Shown: in pieces, positions 1-13,159 of the stretch
Layout of the letters: the number at the start of each line of letters is the position of its first letter
Numbering within the stretch: position 1 is the first letter of the stretch
Assembly: GCF_905475395.1 (NCBI RefSeq)
Contig: NC_058338.1
Span: forward strand, 13,592,935 to 13,656,934
Direction of reading: 5' to 3'
Origin: Chrysoperla carnea
Lineage: Eukaryota > Arthropoda > Insecta > Neuroptera > Chrysopidae
Length of the DNA: 64,000 nt
Notes under the pieces: generated by a model
What the model was told of the DNA's origin: nothing
Database searches by the model: none
What the model saw: only the letters and a program-made list of their open reading frames with translations
Translations under genes and position numbers: made by a program

Positions 1-1150
1 GCCGAGGGTTACAAATTCTTTGCTTTTGCTACCTAGATGTGTAATATACTATTTTCTTTTCTTTTAAATTTACTGTCTATTTCATTTTTAACTTTTTTGG
101 GTACAAAAACAAGCAATTCTATGACTTGTATTATACGTTGAAGTTTCAAATGGTACGCTACGTATGAAAGCGGTTTCAAATTCTGATTAATTTAGACACA
201 AAAGACAAAATTTTTATAATAAAAACCTTTATTTATTTTAAATACAATTAATAACAATTTATAAAAAGGAATAACAAATGACCATAAAAATCACTATAAA
301 ACCAATATAGTACAGTTAAAGATGCAACACATTAAGGAAAATGAAATAAACAGCTCACTTTTCTAAAAGCTAGTAGAGTTGACATAAAAAAATCAATAAA
401 TAGATAACTTGGATTATGTATATGTTATACATGTATAATAGTTTTTCGATCATTTGACGAACACTCACATATACGTAATACAAGTTGTCTATTTATTAAT
501 TTTTTAAATCAACTTTAACGTGGACCATTTCATTTAATTAAGAATTTATTGTCTATTAACAAATGGAAATATTTACACAACTAGTCCGTGGTTTATGGAT
601 GATATTTGGCACCTAGGAATTATATTCTATCAGGTTTTGGCAAAAAGTGGGCGCTTTATTTCATTTTCCTTACTTACCCGATTATCGCAACATCTTTTAC
701 TGTACTAATAAGTAAATTAAAATATTTTATGAGATTAAATAGTACCTATAGTTCAATTCAAGAGATAATTGCACGAGTTGCTCATTAGTTTCTTTTCATA
801 CGCAGAATATGTATTATTAGTGCAGTATTTGCGGCGCAAAATACCATAATATTAAAAAGAATTAACCCATCCTGTTTTTTAATGCGATAATTAGAAGAAA
901 AATAGTAGTTTTTATGAAAAATCTTTGAAAATAATAAGAATGTAGAAAGGTTTTTTTTTAATCGGAAAAGAACAACAAAAAAGTCGAGTCATACAAACCA
1001 AAAAATAAATGATGAAAAACACGATAATGAACCGGTTTTCTGCACCTTTTTGATTTTTTAAAAATTATTTTCTACACTCCGATTATTTCTTAAAAACTAC
1101 CATTATTTTCCTAATTAGCTCGGTGAAAAGCCAGGAGGGTTATTAGACAT
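1..1150. other. Intergenic flank downstream of mARC
   Basis: AT-rich DNA with no open frame that resembles a known protein. It presumably holds the 3' UTR of the minus-strand mARC gene, whose stop codon is at 1151-1153. I see no convincing repeat or RNA gene. The small frame at 606-788 has no splice context and no recognisable family. Confidence 0.5.
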
Positions 1151-2647
1151 TCAGTTGACGTTAATGTAAATAGGATCACCTAATTTTACCACTCCTGGAA
1201 CACGTAAACCCAAATGTATTCCCAGTTTTGGAGCATATTTTTCACCTTTAGCTATCTCTGGATCTTCAACTTGTCGATAACTATTTGAATAAACAAAAAG
1301 AAATAAGATTATAGGGAAAACAAATTAAAATAATATATTTTACCTTCGAAGTGTCTTTAATGGTTCAGACCCACTGTCCTTAACACCAGTTTCCGGATCA
1401 ATTGTAGTGAATACACATCTAGAGCAAATAAATAATCAATAATGTACGAACAAATTTTAATGAAAGTTTCAAAATAGAAAAAACTCATTTACCACAAAGC
1501 AATCCACGTAAAAGTGAAACAAAGAATACAAAATTTTAATAAAAATTTTTTAATTACTAATATTTTAACAGAAATTACCTTGTACACGGTCTAACATTGC
1601 GGAAAATTGCATCGGAACCAATCTTAACATAATCCCAATTGTCTTCTTCATAAGGTTGTGTGCCTTTAACAACAAAATTAGGTCGAAATTGTTGAATTGG
1701 CGTGCTTCTTTTTGTACGATCATTTAAATCTGTAACCGAACTTTCAGTCATCAACATATAACTAGTTGAATCACACAACGGGCCCTGAAATGAAATAGAC
1801 AAAATTCTTGAATGTGATCATGGCTGAACAAAAGAAAAGAAATGAACAAAAAGTTTAACTTCTTGATTGATTCAATAACATTGTTGTATAAATAAAAACT
1901 ACCGTAGATACTTTTCCAATTGTTGTTAACCTCAACTGTAATACTTACATTATCACTTGGCAGTAATTTTGGAAAGTAGCTCTTTGTTCTATGTGTTACA
2001 CGTGGCTCTTCTTCTGGGTAAAATACTAATCGGAATCCAAGATCATCACTGATCAAATACCTAGAAATCCATCGTGCAGCTTCTTCGCCACAATCAATAG
2101 CTCTAACTCGATCACCTGGACAATTAAGTTCCATAAAATATAATTACTTAAAGACTTGATTATTTTGCCAGTTTATGCATACCCCAAACTACGGCATGTT
2201 TAACAATTTGTTTGTGAATTCGTTCCAAATCTATAACAGCATCAATCATACCAGGACCTTTTAAAGTTAACGTATTACCAACAATTTCTGGTTGAATTAA
2301 AACCATTTTTGGAATTTGACGTGCTGTTACAAATTCGCCTTCTAAATTAACAACCATAAATACTCTAAAAATAAGTTAATATATTAGTTTTACAGATTAT
2401 TTTTCAAATTTTTCCATTTAGTAAATAATTACCTGTCGCGTATTAGCCCCTTCTTTAATCCTAAATTAGTAGCTTCCATTTCGGTTTCACGAATTGGAGC
2501 GCATGATTTTATCGGAAAACATATTAAATCACTAATTTCGCCAACTTTTTGCCATTTAGTTGGTAGCTTGTTTCGGCGATGTTTTACCCACAAAGCTACA
2601 CCAATAACTGCAACACCAACTGATGCTCCAATTCCCACAAGGAGCAT
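1151..2647 (-). CDS. mARC: MOSC-domain mitochondrial amidoxime-reducing component (mARC-like)
   Basis: A molybdenum-cofactor enzyme family that reduces N-hydroxylated substrates at the outer mitochondrial membrane together with cytochrome b5 and its reductase (family knowledge). Coding exons on the minus strand: 2433-2647, 2183-2364, 1949-2115, 1579-1784, 1344-1418, 1151-1280. They total 975 nt, or 324 aa, and all junctions keep frame. The start at 2647 follows a good acceptor (TTTATATAG), so a non-coding first exon probably lies upstream. Residues 1-25 form a signal-anchor membrane segment ([20 protein letters not shown]). The MOSC N-terminal beta-barrel follows ([11 protein letters not shown]), and the MOSC domain ends in [12 protein letters not shown]. 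The PCTRC motif (Cys255 and Cys258, then TTIDPETG) matches the conserved cysteine region; one of the two is probably the molybdenum ligand. Length agrees with the family (about 335 aa). Confidence 0.93.
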
Positions 2648-5600
2648 ACGTGATTGGCCTATATAAAACAATGAAGTAATTATTTTACGATTTATGTTTT
2701 TGTCAAATCCAGAGGCTTTTGTATATAGGCATTACAGAAATAATGAGGAGCTTCTAATGGTTTATGGATCAGCAGGGAGAGCTTGCTGGCTACATGAGAG
2801 TTCAAGATGAAGGATTAAGAGGATAATAAAAGAATTGTATGCTCGATCATTTTCATTCTTCGAACTGAACTCAATTAAGAGGTCAATTGGAGACTAGATA
2901 TTCAATCAAAAATTTTCTGAAAAAAAGTTAAAAATGACATTCTGTATATACACAACTGTGGTCACAAATTCACACTGTCAGAGTCATCTAGTTATTAGCT
3001 CTGAACTTTAAAGTAAGATACATATTTTAAATTTTATCAATCACATGATGTATGAGATTGTTGATTGTGTTTCATCACGCAAATAAAATTAAATGCATGC
3101 TAAGCACTTAATTTTAAATGACTTCACATTGATTCTAATTTTAAATTTATTTGCCCTTTTTAATTGGCATGCTTTTAGTTACAACTATAGAGACACATTA
3201 TGGTTTAAGAGCTAGCAACATCACGAAAAAGTAGATTTCAAAACTCTAGATTGGGTTATTAATTTCCATATTGAAATGGAAGGGATGAAGATTGACGGGC
3301 ACTTGAGAGCGGTTGCGTTTCTAGAAATTACCAGACAGTTTTGCTATTGCTTAACGCAACTGCTCTCAAAAACGAGACATACTTCATACCTAAGTTAAGG
3401 AAAGGAATATTTGAAATTCAGCTATCTTAAAATAAACTCTTAAAAATGTTGCCACCTTCCGTATCATTAATTTTAATTTATTCTAGGAGACCAGTATTGA
3501 ATACGTCCTACCGAGAACAAGGAGTGTATTTCGACGTATTTTGACCTGCTGCATCCGAATTTCTAACTTGCTCATTGCTCAGAGTGGGTAGAAATTTGTT
3601 ATAAACAAATTAATTGTTTATACGGCCATAGCTCCTAGACTATTGAAAATTTTGCTAAGTAATTTTATACCACTTTATTTTACATGAAAAAACTAATAAT
3701 TGGGGAGCCCGTGACAGTAAAACTGCACTTACACGGATTTCGAAATTTCGCATATGAATCAATGCTATTTTTAACGATAGGTACAATATGGGCTAGGTGT
3801 GCCAGAGTTTATCCTGGCAGAAATATAAACGTCCTCATGAAATCGTACCTTCATAAACATCTTTAAATTCAAAAATGATTGAAAGGAAGAAACTCTCAAC
3901 CGGCATTGTACGTACCGGCATTATACTTTTAAAACTTTAGAATGAGCAAAAAGTAAAATCTTTTCACCGGTTGCTTCTGGTTTTCTTTTCATAAAGGCAA
4001 CTTATACCTACAGTACAGTTAATTATATTTTCTTTGTATATTTATTAAAGCTACCTTATCTGTGATTAAATTATAAATGCAATAAAAAAAACAGTGGTAT
4101 TTAACTGATGACGTCACGAAATGACATTGGAATTCATGTAGTATGAACTAGACCACTTGTTTTGTTTGTAAATCGTATAAAAAAAATATTACAGCTATTA
4201 CTTTCTTTTTTATGCCTATCTAGGGGAAGCTGATTAGGGGGCAGAATATTAATTAAAAAATTAATTTTCAAGAATAAACATATGTTTTCAACCCTAAACA
4301 ATAGTAAGTGCATTTGTTTTACTCTGACTTACATTTCTTTTATTGACTTAGTAATTAAAAAAAATAACTTGATTATACTACGACTCAAAACTGCATTTAC
4401 TATTTCAAAATTTTATTTTTGATATGAAAATTATATATTGACTAACCTGACATACTGAGTTAATACGTTTTTAACCCAAATATTATGAATGTTTCCAAAT
4501 TTTTCACAAAATTTGTACAACCAATAACAGAATACTAATTACAAAGTTCCCATTAATTAAAACAATTAATTCGAAAAATCTAAAACCGGTCAGCTGATTA
4601 GGAAGCTGTTTAAAACTTGGAAAGTACCGTTTCCGATAAAATGATGGAAATACATCATGCAACTTCCGTAGTAATGGGAATGGCCGCGCTCGACTTACAA
4701 AAACTTTTCGAAAACAGACGCTACTATAAATTGATTCGTTAACGTTACAAATTAAATTAAAAACATGAGGTATTTATCCAAAACTTCAAAATAGTTAGAT
4801 TGTAAACGATTTTTTAATTGTTTTCTGATTGAACATATATTAATGATGAGGCTTAAAATTTTCTCAAAGAATATGTGGTTAAAATTTCAGCATAGGTATT
4901 CATGCAAATTTTTAAGAAAAATCATTAAAAATCGATATAAAATACATTGGCTCTTATGAAAATCTTTTTAATAGAAAGTAAACATATAAGCAATGACATT
5001 GAAAAGAAAAAAACCATAATCTACATCCATATAAGGGATGTAAGAGTAGGGTAGATTTAAGGTTAAAATTATTTTTATCTTATTTTCAAATTTGATGATG
5101 AATTTGTTTATAACTTCATGAATGCAGATGAAAAATAAGAATAAAATTTTTCGACATTTGCCTTGATTTTCGAAATATCAAAAGCTGAATAATTAAACAA
5201 AATTTTCAATCTTCGATATTTTGAAAATTACGCCAGATATCGAAAAAAATGTATTATTACTTTCGTCTTACATCGTCAAGTTATAATATAATTTATCATC
5301 AAAATTGAAAAAATATATTTTTTTAAATTTGTGCCCCCACTACCGTGCTCATACATCCTTAAATTTCTCATTATTGTATGGCTTATTTTACTCCAAAAAA
5401 TCTGGCATCTAGGCATTAAAAGTGTGGGAGAAATATGGTTTCTAGATGGTGCCAGTATTTGAAGCGTCTATAAGCAACTTTTATAATTTGCCTGTCTATG
5501 ATAAATAATTTAAACCTGTTTTATGACGTATTGAATGAGTAAACTTCTCGTATAATAAAATAGAAGTTACATGTAACATGCAGTGCCACACATTTGGAAC

Positions 5601-5811
5601 TAAAACATTCTTTTTGACGTTTTAAGAAAATGTTAAAATTTATTTGTGTTTGTTAAAAATTTGAAGGATACAATAATTATATTAATATAATTGTTAAAAT
5701 TTATGTATCGACTTTTAAAATAATATTCAATTTAGATAAATTAATTAAGGTAAAATAAATTAATTTTTATATTAAAAATACATTATCACATTCATTATGT
5801 TTTGTTTTTAG
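2648..5811. other. Intergenic region between divergent mARC and VAMP7
   Basis: About 3.2 kb between two genes that are transcribed away from each other, so both promoters and their 5' UTR exons should lie here. A perfect TGACGTCA box (CRE/ATF type) occurs at about 4108-4115. The proximal part before 5811 is occupied by a fold-back repeat (5031-5362). A frame at 3684-3866 resembles nothing known. Confidence 0.5.
5031..5362. repeat. Palindromic fold-back MITE, copy A
   Basis: The whole segment is a long imperfect palindrome. The ends read ATAAGGGATGTAAGAG on the left and, reverse-complemented, TTAAGGATGTATGAG on the right. Inside, the block around TAAGAATAAAATTTTTCGA on the left pairs with the inverted block near 5240-5275. 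Two related copies lie at 40421-40766 and 61206-61425. No coding capacity, so it must be moved by a transposase supplied in trans, if it still moves. Confidence 0.75.
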
Positions 5812-5823
5812 TTTGGAAGAACA

Positions 5824-8814
5824 ATGGCTATATTGTATAGTGTAGTAGCTCGTGGCACAACAATTCTTACAAAATATGCGTCTTGTGCGGGCAATTTTGC
5901 TGAAGTTACTGAACAAATTTTGAAAAAAATACCACCTGAAAATGATCGACTCACATATTCACATGGCAGCTATTTATTTCATTATGTTTGTGAAGATCGT
6001 ATTATTTATTTATGTATCACAGACGATGTAAGTACATAATTTTTATTTTTGAAAATTTTGTATGGCTTCTCCGTTCAAATGTATAACATAATCAAAAGCC
6101 TTTGTTTGTATTGAAATAGTCTTCTACCATCTTGTTTCGAAAGTTTTGGTAAACAAATTAGTCATATCAATTTTATCTACATTTTTATTCTCTGAACTAT
6201 GAACACTGATCTGCATATTAAACGATTTAAAACCTTTCGATACTACTGTTAAGTAATAAAATCTTCGTTAAAGTTTTAGGTAATGAACACTTTAAAAATC
6301 TGCCCCCAAAAATATTTAATTTGCGATTTGCAGGGTTATATATTTTAAACCTATTTGAATTTTATGAATTTATATTTGATTCAATCGATCCACTTGTTGT
6401 TAAAAAGAGTAGCCTAAACTTCAAAATATCACAGTTTGAAGGCCAAACTTATATTTTTTAATATTTGTATCAAAAAAACGAACACTAAAAGAACACAAGA
6501 ATCAGTTGAAAATATTGAAAATAAGATTTTTGGCAGACTGCTGAAAAAATTCAAATGTCATGATTTCTTTTTATATTTTTTCACGAAAAGAAATATTTGG
6601 AACTTTTGGATGATTCTAGTCTATATATTCACATGTTCTGAGTCTGCTTAATAAATTTCAAGTGAATCGGTTGAACTGTTCTCGAGTTATGACGGAAGAA
6701 AGTTTAAAAAACACAGTTTTGAGAAAAATGCTTTTAAAGATTCAAGTACTTATCTGAACTTGCCAACATCTGTTTCTTCAACAACAAAAATTTGATTTTT
6801 TGAATCCATCACACAGGGAATACACCCTTCCCTCGAAAATATTACAAAAACAGTTATTTGAATTTAAAACTGCTGCAGAATTCAGAATAATGTGATTGAG
6901 CAAAAATTCACAACTTTTTTTTTATCATTCAGTAAATATAATTTTGAATTTTAGGAATTTGAACGCTCTCGAGCATTTTTGTTCTTGAATGAAATCAAAC
7001 GACGCTTTAAGTCATCATTTGGTAATAGTGCTCAAACAGCTATTGCATATTCCATGAACAATGAATTTGCGCGTGTATTGGCAAATGAAATGAAACATTA
7101 TTCAGAATCAAAAGATTTGGATACCATATCAAGAGTTCATGGTGAACTTGATGAATTGAAAGATATTATGGTTAAAAATATTGGTAAGTAGTCAAATATT
7201 GATTCAATTACAGTTTCCTGGATGATAAGGACAATCAATTCGATAACTTTAAGAATAAGACTGAAATTAAGATTGTATTGCTGATAGGCGTCGATACGGG
7301 GGCACGATTAAGGGGAGACGAATTATGTAACAACACGTTTTTCGAGTATATTGTATCAGAGAAATATATATCTCAGTCTAAAATTTCAGTTTTACATCGT
7401 CGGGTAAAAAAAATAATTTCATCAGAATCCATTCCATCTTTGTCGCTAGCCCATGTCATGTATGCAATTGCATGCCCCTTTAGTATTTTGACACGTAGAG
7501 CAATGTTAAATTTAAATTTTTTAAGTTGCATATTATTTTATTAATCTTTGAACAAAATCTTAAATTATGATTACGGATTATAAGGTCGGATTAAGTCAGA
7601 GCCCAAATCTGACGGTTTGGGAGGTGAGGGTGGTCGAAAAAGCAAAAAAATGGTTATGTGTAGTAACTCGAGCGCGTCTTTTTTTCGGAAAATCTTCCGG
7701 AGTTTTTTAATTTTACACAGATATTAAAAAACTAGTTGTTATGTAATAAACTTATTATAATTAAAATATTATAAATTATAATATATTATTAATAAATTAT
7801 AAAGTGGTTATAATGATTATTTCGATTAAAACATTAATGAATCACGACAGGCACAAGCTACACTTATTAAGATTGTTTGTAGTATATACAGTGTGTCGCA
7901 TTTAAGATGAAGACAGCAAATATGTTATATTATGTTATGATAATCACGTCACGACTGTGCAAAATATCAAATCGATATTCCTATTAATAACGACAATATG
8001 AGTGTCTTCATCTTAGGTTAGGTTAGGTTAGAGTGGCTGTCCTGGAGTGAGACACACTTAGACCATAGGGTCCGTTGTGATACCGAAAAAAGGTTGGTCC
8101 ATCCCCGGCCACTACTTCACGAACCATTTGGAGCTGTTTAAGAACAGCAGGAGGGCTTTGACGTCGACTGAACTTTAGGTCGAAGAGGTCGTCAAAGAGA
8201 GGTGGGCTCAAGTAAGTCCATCTCCTCATGACAAGAGCTGGGCAGTGACAGAGAAGATGAGACATTGTCTTCCCCTCGTCACCACTGTGACAGCTCCTGC
8301 AGAAGTCGTGATACACTGCCAGGCCTAAGCGTTCAGCATGCTTGCCGCCCAGCCAGTCTTCATCTTATAAAAAAATATAATGAAATTTAATATAAGAAAA
8401 GGCATGAGATGATATACGTGACAAGGACTAGCGCTTAGACTATTTATTACATTCATGAAAAAAAGTAAATTATTTAAATTAATTTTTTTCAGAAAATGTA
8501 TCAATGCGAGGTGAACGTTTGGAATTACTTGTTAATAAGACTGATAATTTGAGTGCAGATGTAAGTGATTACATAATGTAAAAACAAGTAAAACTTGTTT
8601 TGAAAAATTATTTTATCTTTATTAATTTATTCAAATATTTTTATTTCAGTCGGTTACGTTCAGGAAAACAAGTCGTAATCTTGCCAGATCTATGTTTTGG
8701 AAAAATGTGAAAATTTATGTTATTTTGGCTGTTATTGTATTTTTTATCATCTATTTTATATTATCCATGGCATGCGGAGGTTTCTTTTTGGAAACTTGTT
8801 TTGGAAGCAATTAA
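5824..8814 (+). CDS. Vamp7: Vesicle-associated membrane protein 7 (longin R-SNARE)
   Basis: R-SNARE for fusion of late endosomes, lysosomes and secretory vesicles with target membranes (family knowledge). Coding exons: 5824-6027, 6955-7183, 8493-8560, 8650-8814; 666 nt, 221 aa, close to the 220 aa of the vertebrate protein. Residues 1 to about 115 are the autoinhibitory longin domain (start MAILYSVVARGTTIL). The SNARE motif spans about 122-180, with the zero-layer Arg at 150 in SMRGERLELL. A tail-anchor membrane helix lies at about 187-208, followed by a short luminal tail. Exon 1 begins at an acceptor (TTTTTAG, ending at 5811) 12 nt before the ATG, so a non-coding 5' exon lies further upstream. 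A candidate AATAAA polyadenylation signal is at 8843-8848. Intron 2 carries a LINE insertion. Confidence 0.96.
7884..8015. repeat. Hairpin-forming segment hosting a LINE
   Basis: TAAGATGAAGAC at 7902-7913 is the exact reverse complement of GTCTTCATCTTA at 8004-8015, about 90 bp away. The right arm became the 12-bp target-site duplication of the LINE that follows. It looks like the remains of a small element with terminal inverted repeats. No coding capacity. Confidence 0.5.
8016..8355 (-). mobile_element. 5'-truncated non-LTR retrotransposon (family 1, copy 1)
   Basis: A minus-strand LINE fragment in VAMP7 intron 2, bounded by a perfect 12-bp duplication GTCTTCATCTTA (8004-8015 and 8356-8367). 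The frame is open and encodes the end of the reverse-transcriptase polyprotein: WLGGKHAERLGL, then a zinc knuckle CRSC..H..LCHCPAL and MRRWTY. This is the RNase H tail and CCHC region of Jockey/R1-type elements. The 3' end of the element, at the left here, finishes in TAACC repeats. Two relatives are at 48155-48437 and about 20066-20430. Clear target-site duplication and an intact frame suggest a fairly young insertion. Confidence 0.85.
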
Positions 8815-9338
8815 CTAGAAATATGAAAATTGACACTTATATAATAAAAAGACCCGCAAATTTATTTTTGTTTTGGATTGAGTATTTTTCTATTCAACAC
8901 AATTGAATAATAATTCTTTTTGTTTTGGGTCACATAAATCAAGGAAAAATTTTTAAACGTTCCTTCAAATGTCAATTAAGCAATTTATTAAAAATTGCTT
9001 GGGCATAAAAATACTCAATTTAAACAACTAAGATATCATGTTTATAAAATTTATTTTAACTATGTTATTTTTTTTTTGCTATATATAGATTATATTCTTA
9101 AAAAGCTTAAAAAAGCTCTTTAAACTTAATAAAAATATTTTTTGTACATATATTCTTAAAAGATTTTCATTTAGAAAATTATTATTGATTACTATTAGTA
9201 AAGATTTATCTATAATAAAGTGAACTAATTTTGAAATTTTGTTTGTTAACTTCTTGCGTATTGCGTACTACAATATAAAAACCGTAAAAATGTATTTTTA
9301 CCCGACTGAGCAACGCAAAGGAGTGGTAATGTCTATAT

Positions 9339-9660
9339 ATGTATGTGCGTTCTTATGTGGGATACTAAAGCCTAAACGCGAGGGCCGATTTTGATGATTC
9401 TTGTGTCAATCGATTTGTCTTTGCCTTGCGAGTGCTACTGAAGATATGGTCGTAGTGAAAATTCAATATGTCAATCTCCAGACGCCATATTTTGAAAATA
9501 ATGTATGTGCGTTCATATGTAGCACACTAGAGACCAAATGCGTGGGCTGATTCTGATGATTCTAACGTCAATTGATTTGTCTTAGCCTTGCGAGTGCTTT
9601 AGAAAATATGGCAATAATGAAAATTCAATATGGCGACCACCAGGCACCATAATGTGACAG
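9339..9660. repeat. Diverged tandem duplication, about 162 bp unit
   Basis: Two head-to-tail copies. Landmarks: GTATGTGCGTTC at 9341 and 9503, CCTTGCGAGTGCT in each unit, and GAAAATTCAATATG in each unit. It is preceded by CCCGACTGAGCAACGC, which looks like the start of a dispersed repeat. No coding potential. Confidence 0.7.
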
Positions 9661-11934
9661 AGAAAAAATTAATTTGGAAATTCATCCCATAAGGGGTTCA
9701 AGCAACTTATTATTATTCAATTTAGAACCACAATAGCTCATTTGAAAGGAACGAAAAGTGGGGGAATGTAATTAATTTATTTTACAAAAAAAATATGCAG
9801 GGATATCAAAGAAAGGCAGTTTAAATTTTCGAATAAAAAGAGTCAAATTACAATGCGATGATTATTTCAGAAGATTTAAGATACAGAATTATCCAAAAGC
9901 TTTAACAGCGAATATCTTGGTTCAAAAAGCTCGAACAGGAATTTTTCTAGGGATAATATTTCTCACCCTTTCAGTCATCCGTACAAAGCGGCAAGGGGTG
10001 ATATTTTAAAAATTTTCGAGTGATTTTTTTTAATAGATTCCAAAACTAGAAAGTAAAGGTTATCAAGTTTTTTTTTGAGGTTCCAAATTCTATGATTTTT
10101 CGCCAAGATACAGCTGTTTTACTTGTATAACGTTTTTCTTTAATACTGTTGATGAGTAAGTAATAGCGCACCGGGTGTGTTAAAAAAAACTACTTACACT
10201 ATCGAAATTTTGTTTTTTGTACATACAAGAGTGTTTTTTAGACATTAGTATTATAGAATATTTTTAATACCGACTCTTGGTCTAATATGAAAGATGTGGG
10301 TATGTAAACGAATTATTAACTTTACTGCGCAACTCAGGAACATCAACAATCGATAGTAATAAATGTCAGCTATTTGTAAACTTTTTTATTTAGTGGTTGT
10401 TACTCCTGAAAATACACTTCTTAACTTCTTAATATTTCAATCACCATAAATTTTTATAAAAACAACGTATGTCTTCTAGTAAATAATTCAATGCATTACA
10501 GTAAAATATTTCGTTAAATCAAATGCGTTTTAAGTATGGCGTGCCTATACCGCAATTTAAATTCGGAAAGGATTCACACCTAAGTTGCGGCTACCAATAG
10601 CTTTACATTAATTGGAGCCTACAAAAAGTACTTTTTTATCTAATGGTGATTGATTCAGATAATGTTTCTGCTTGGGGAAGAAACCCTTGAAAACGTTAGT
10701 AGAAAGAGAGTTTTTAGAAAATTCTTTCACGAATATCTGATTAAAATGTATGATACATATTTAGTTCTTTCAAGAATTCAGAAACCCTTAAGTATATTAG
10801 TTATTCCTCTTCATAAATATCTACGTTTTACTATAAATTTTTATTATGCACTTTAAAAAATGACATCGTAAATTATGTTTTTACCCTTATAAACTACTAA
10901 CACATATGACTTATACATGGTAATCATTTTATCCCCTTGATCTAACATCGGCAAAATGTAAAAAGGAAGTGTTAATTCCTTGTTTGCGGTATATTTATTT
11001 GTTATGTCTGTCAATATTTATAATCTTGCGTCAATTTTAATAAATAAACAACGAAAAATATTAATTACAAAATGGCGTACAATAGGCAAATGCAATCGAA
11101 TAAAAGGGTGTCAAAAAAAGCGTAGTATCTAAAAATAATCCATGTTTAATATTTAATGATGTACACTTTTCCATGAGGCTTGCTTGCTAAACAAAAAAAA
11201 CTTTGTTTACTAGTCATATAGAGTTAGTTAGGTGTCTGCCTCTTGAATACTTCAACTATGTAACTTTTACTTTCGTTTCAAAAAGCCGCAGGGTCAATGA
11301 ATGTTTTCTACGTGATCTTAAATTCTAAATATATATATATATATAATATAATTTTACTATGCTATTTCATTCAACAAAAGTTATGAAATAACTATATTTA
11401 GTTTTACGGTTTTAGAAAAGGATAAAAATATCGTATTATATTCCAGTGTACTGAATAAAATCGTAAAAAAATCATTGGCAGAAACTTTTAAAGTCATGTG
11501 TTTTTTATTCACCAGGTTTCTGAAAATCGCCATGGATGAGAGAAGGAATATAAATGGTCTTTATTAACACTTAGTGAATTCAATCTTTGTTAAGAAGTTA
11601 ATATCGCAAATGCTAGTATATCATCTTGCATGCGGAGAAGACTTACTAAAGGAGAAAACTCTGATAAGAAATCGCTCCCAGAGGTCGATGAAATAGGCTA
11701 TTAATTGATCATGTCATATAGAAAGGAACTACGGCGTTCACGTGTTTTTATTGCTGAAATCGTTCAATGGGTTATAAAGAAGAAAGAACCGTGGAGGGAT
11801 GTTAAATGAAAGGGTGGAAATTAAGGATAGGGGTGAAAAAGCACCCTTTTTAGTTTTTTCCAAATGTCTCGTATACGAAGCAAAATTTGGAGAAATTAAA
11901 ATTTAATCTGACATTTTACTGCTCCATCTATGAT

Positions 11935-12212
11935 CACTATTTTGAAAAATAAATTAAAGATTTCTGTAAAAATTTAAAATAATAAATGAATTTAAATAAA
12001 TTCATTGCCATCTTTTCTGATATACTCAATGAATTATAACTATTTTACACTTTAAAAAAAATTGAAAACTGTGCGTATATTTTAGTTGTGTAAAACAATC
12101 CCTTCGAGTGTTATGGAAGGGGGATAAGTGAGGTCAAGAGAGCTAGAGGCTATAAAGCGGTGGTTGTTACTTTTGAGCCCAGTGAAGCGGGTGGGTATCA
12201 AGCTAGTATAAG
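11935..12212 (-). repeat. Dispersed element with 5' hairpin, copy 1
   Basis: Reverse-complemented, this begins CTAG..TGATACCCACCCGCTTC.CTGGG and continues through a CATTGAGTATATCAGA..AGATGGC block and TTTTTACAGAAATCT. The same order of blocks is found on the plus strand at 57119-57360. The two copies diverge at their far ends. No coding capacity is evident. Confidence 0.7.
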
Positions 12213-13159
12213 AATTTTCTTAGGTGTTAGGAATACACTATTGGTACTGCCAATTGTTAAAGAGGTTACTTGTTACATTAGAAATAATGAAAGGTGTTTC
12301 GATATCCTACCTCCAAGATATCTACCTTCGAATAAATACGTAGCTGAAGAACATGATTCATGTGAATCGAGAAGATTATCAACATGCAGCACATACACAC
12401 AAACAGTAAATATTGAAGTGAATGCACATACAAGACAAGGGTGGAATAATAATATTTTAACAACCCTGCGCAAATAGTACTATTTCTATAATACGCACAG
12501 CGCATTTAATGCGTATATATGTAATTTTATGTGTTCTCTCGAATAATCATCATGCTCCTCCGTTTCTCTTCTTCTAGCTTTGTCTATTTCCCCACGTTTG
12601 AATTCCTATACACATTGACTGTACGTTATGTGAGAGACTAGACGACGTTTGTATTAAACACAGTGTATACAAACACACGACATTTTCATTACAAATCACA
12701 ACAATACTTTTTTTTACTACACAACAAAAATTATTTCTACTACTCATCCATACACAATTCTCAACAAAAAGCTCAAATTTCTCAATGAAATGCTAACACA
12801 ATTTTACTTTTATTTAACAATTTTTATTTATTATTTAATAAATTTACTCAATCCTCTGTGATATTCGAATTCGACTGACATCAAAAATTCTTTTTTTTTA
12901 CACCGTCTTTTGTTTTTATTTACATTACATACCATAGTGACGTGGGTTACATTTATAATTGCGGTAAATATGAATTCGATAAACAATCATTATTCAAATC
13001 AGTGTTTAATTTTAAATAAAATTTTAAATTATTTCCAAAGTGATTTGTGTAGATAATTTGTCTTTTTAAAAATGATGTGAAATTTCCTTTTTGAGAAAAG
13101 TATTACACAAAATTTATTTTTCCTGTATTGGCGAATTTTAATACGAAAAATTTATCGAA

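Larger units (their letters stand above)
8815..13159. other. Intergenic region between VAMP7 and otopetrin
   Basis: About 4.3 kb without a recognisable gene. It contains a tandem duplication at 9339-9660 and a minus-strand copy of a dispersed element at about 11935-12212, both listed separately. The 5' UTR and promoter of otopetrin must lie in its right part; I could not identify a core promoter with confidence. Frames at 10650-10856 and 12160-12505 look like chance or repeat-derived. Confidence 0.45.

Noticed and set aside
8697-8906. A 69-codon frame overlapping VAMP7 exon 4
   Set aside because: Out of frame with the conserved SNARE tail; a shadow.
12160-12505. Open frames on both strands
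   Set aside because: They overlap the end of a dispersed repeat, lie in opposite directions in the same DNA and resemble no family.
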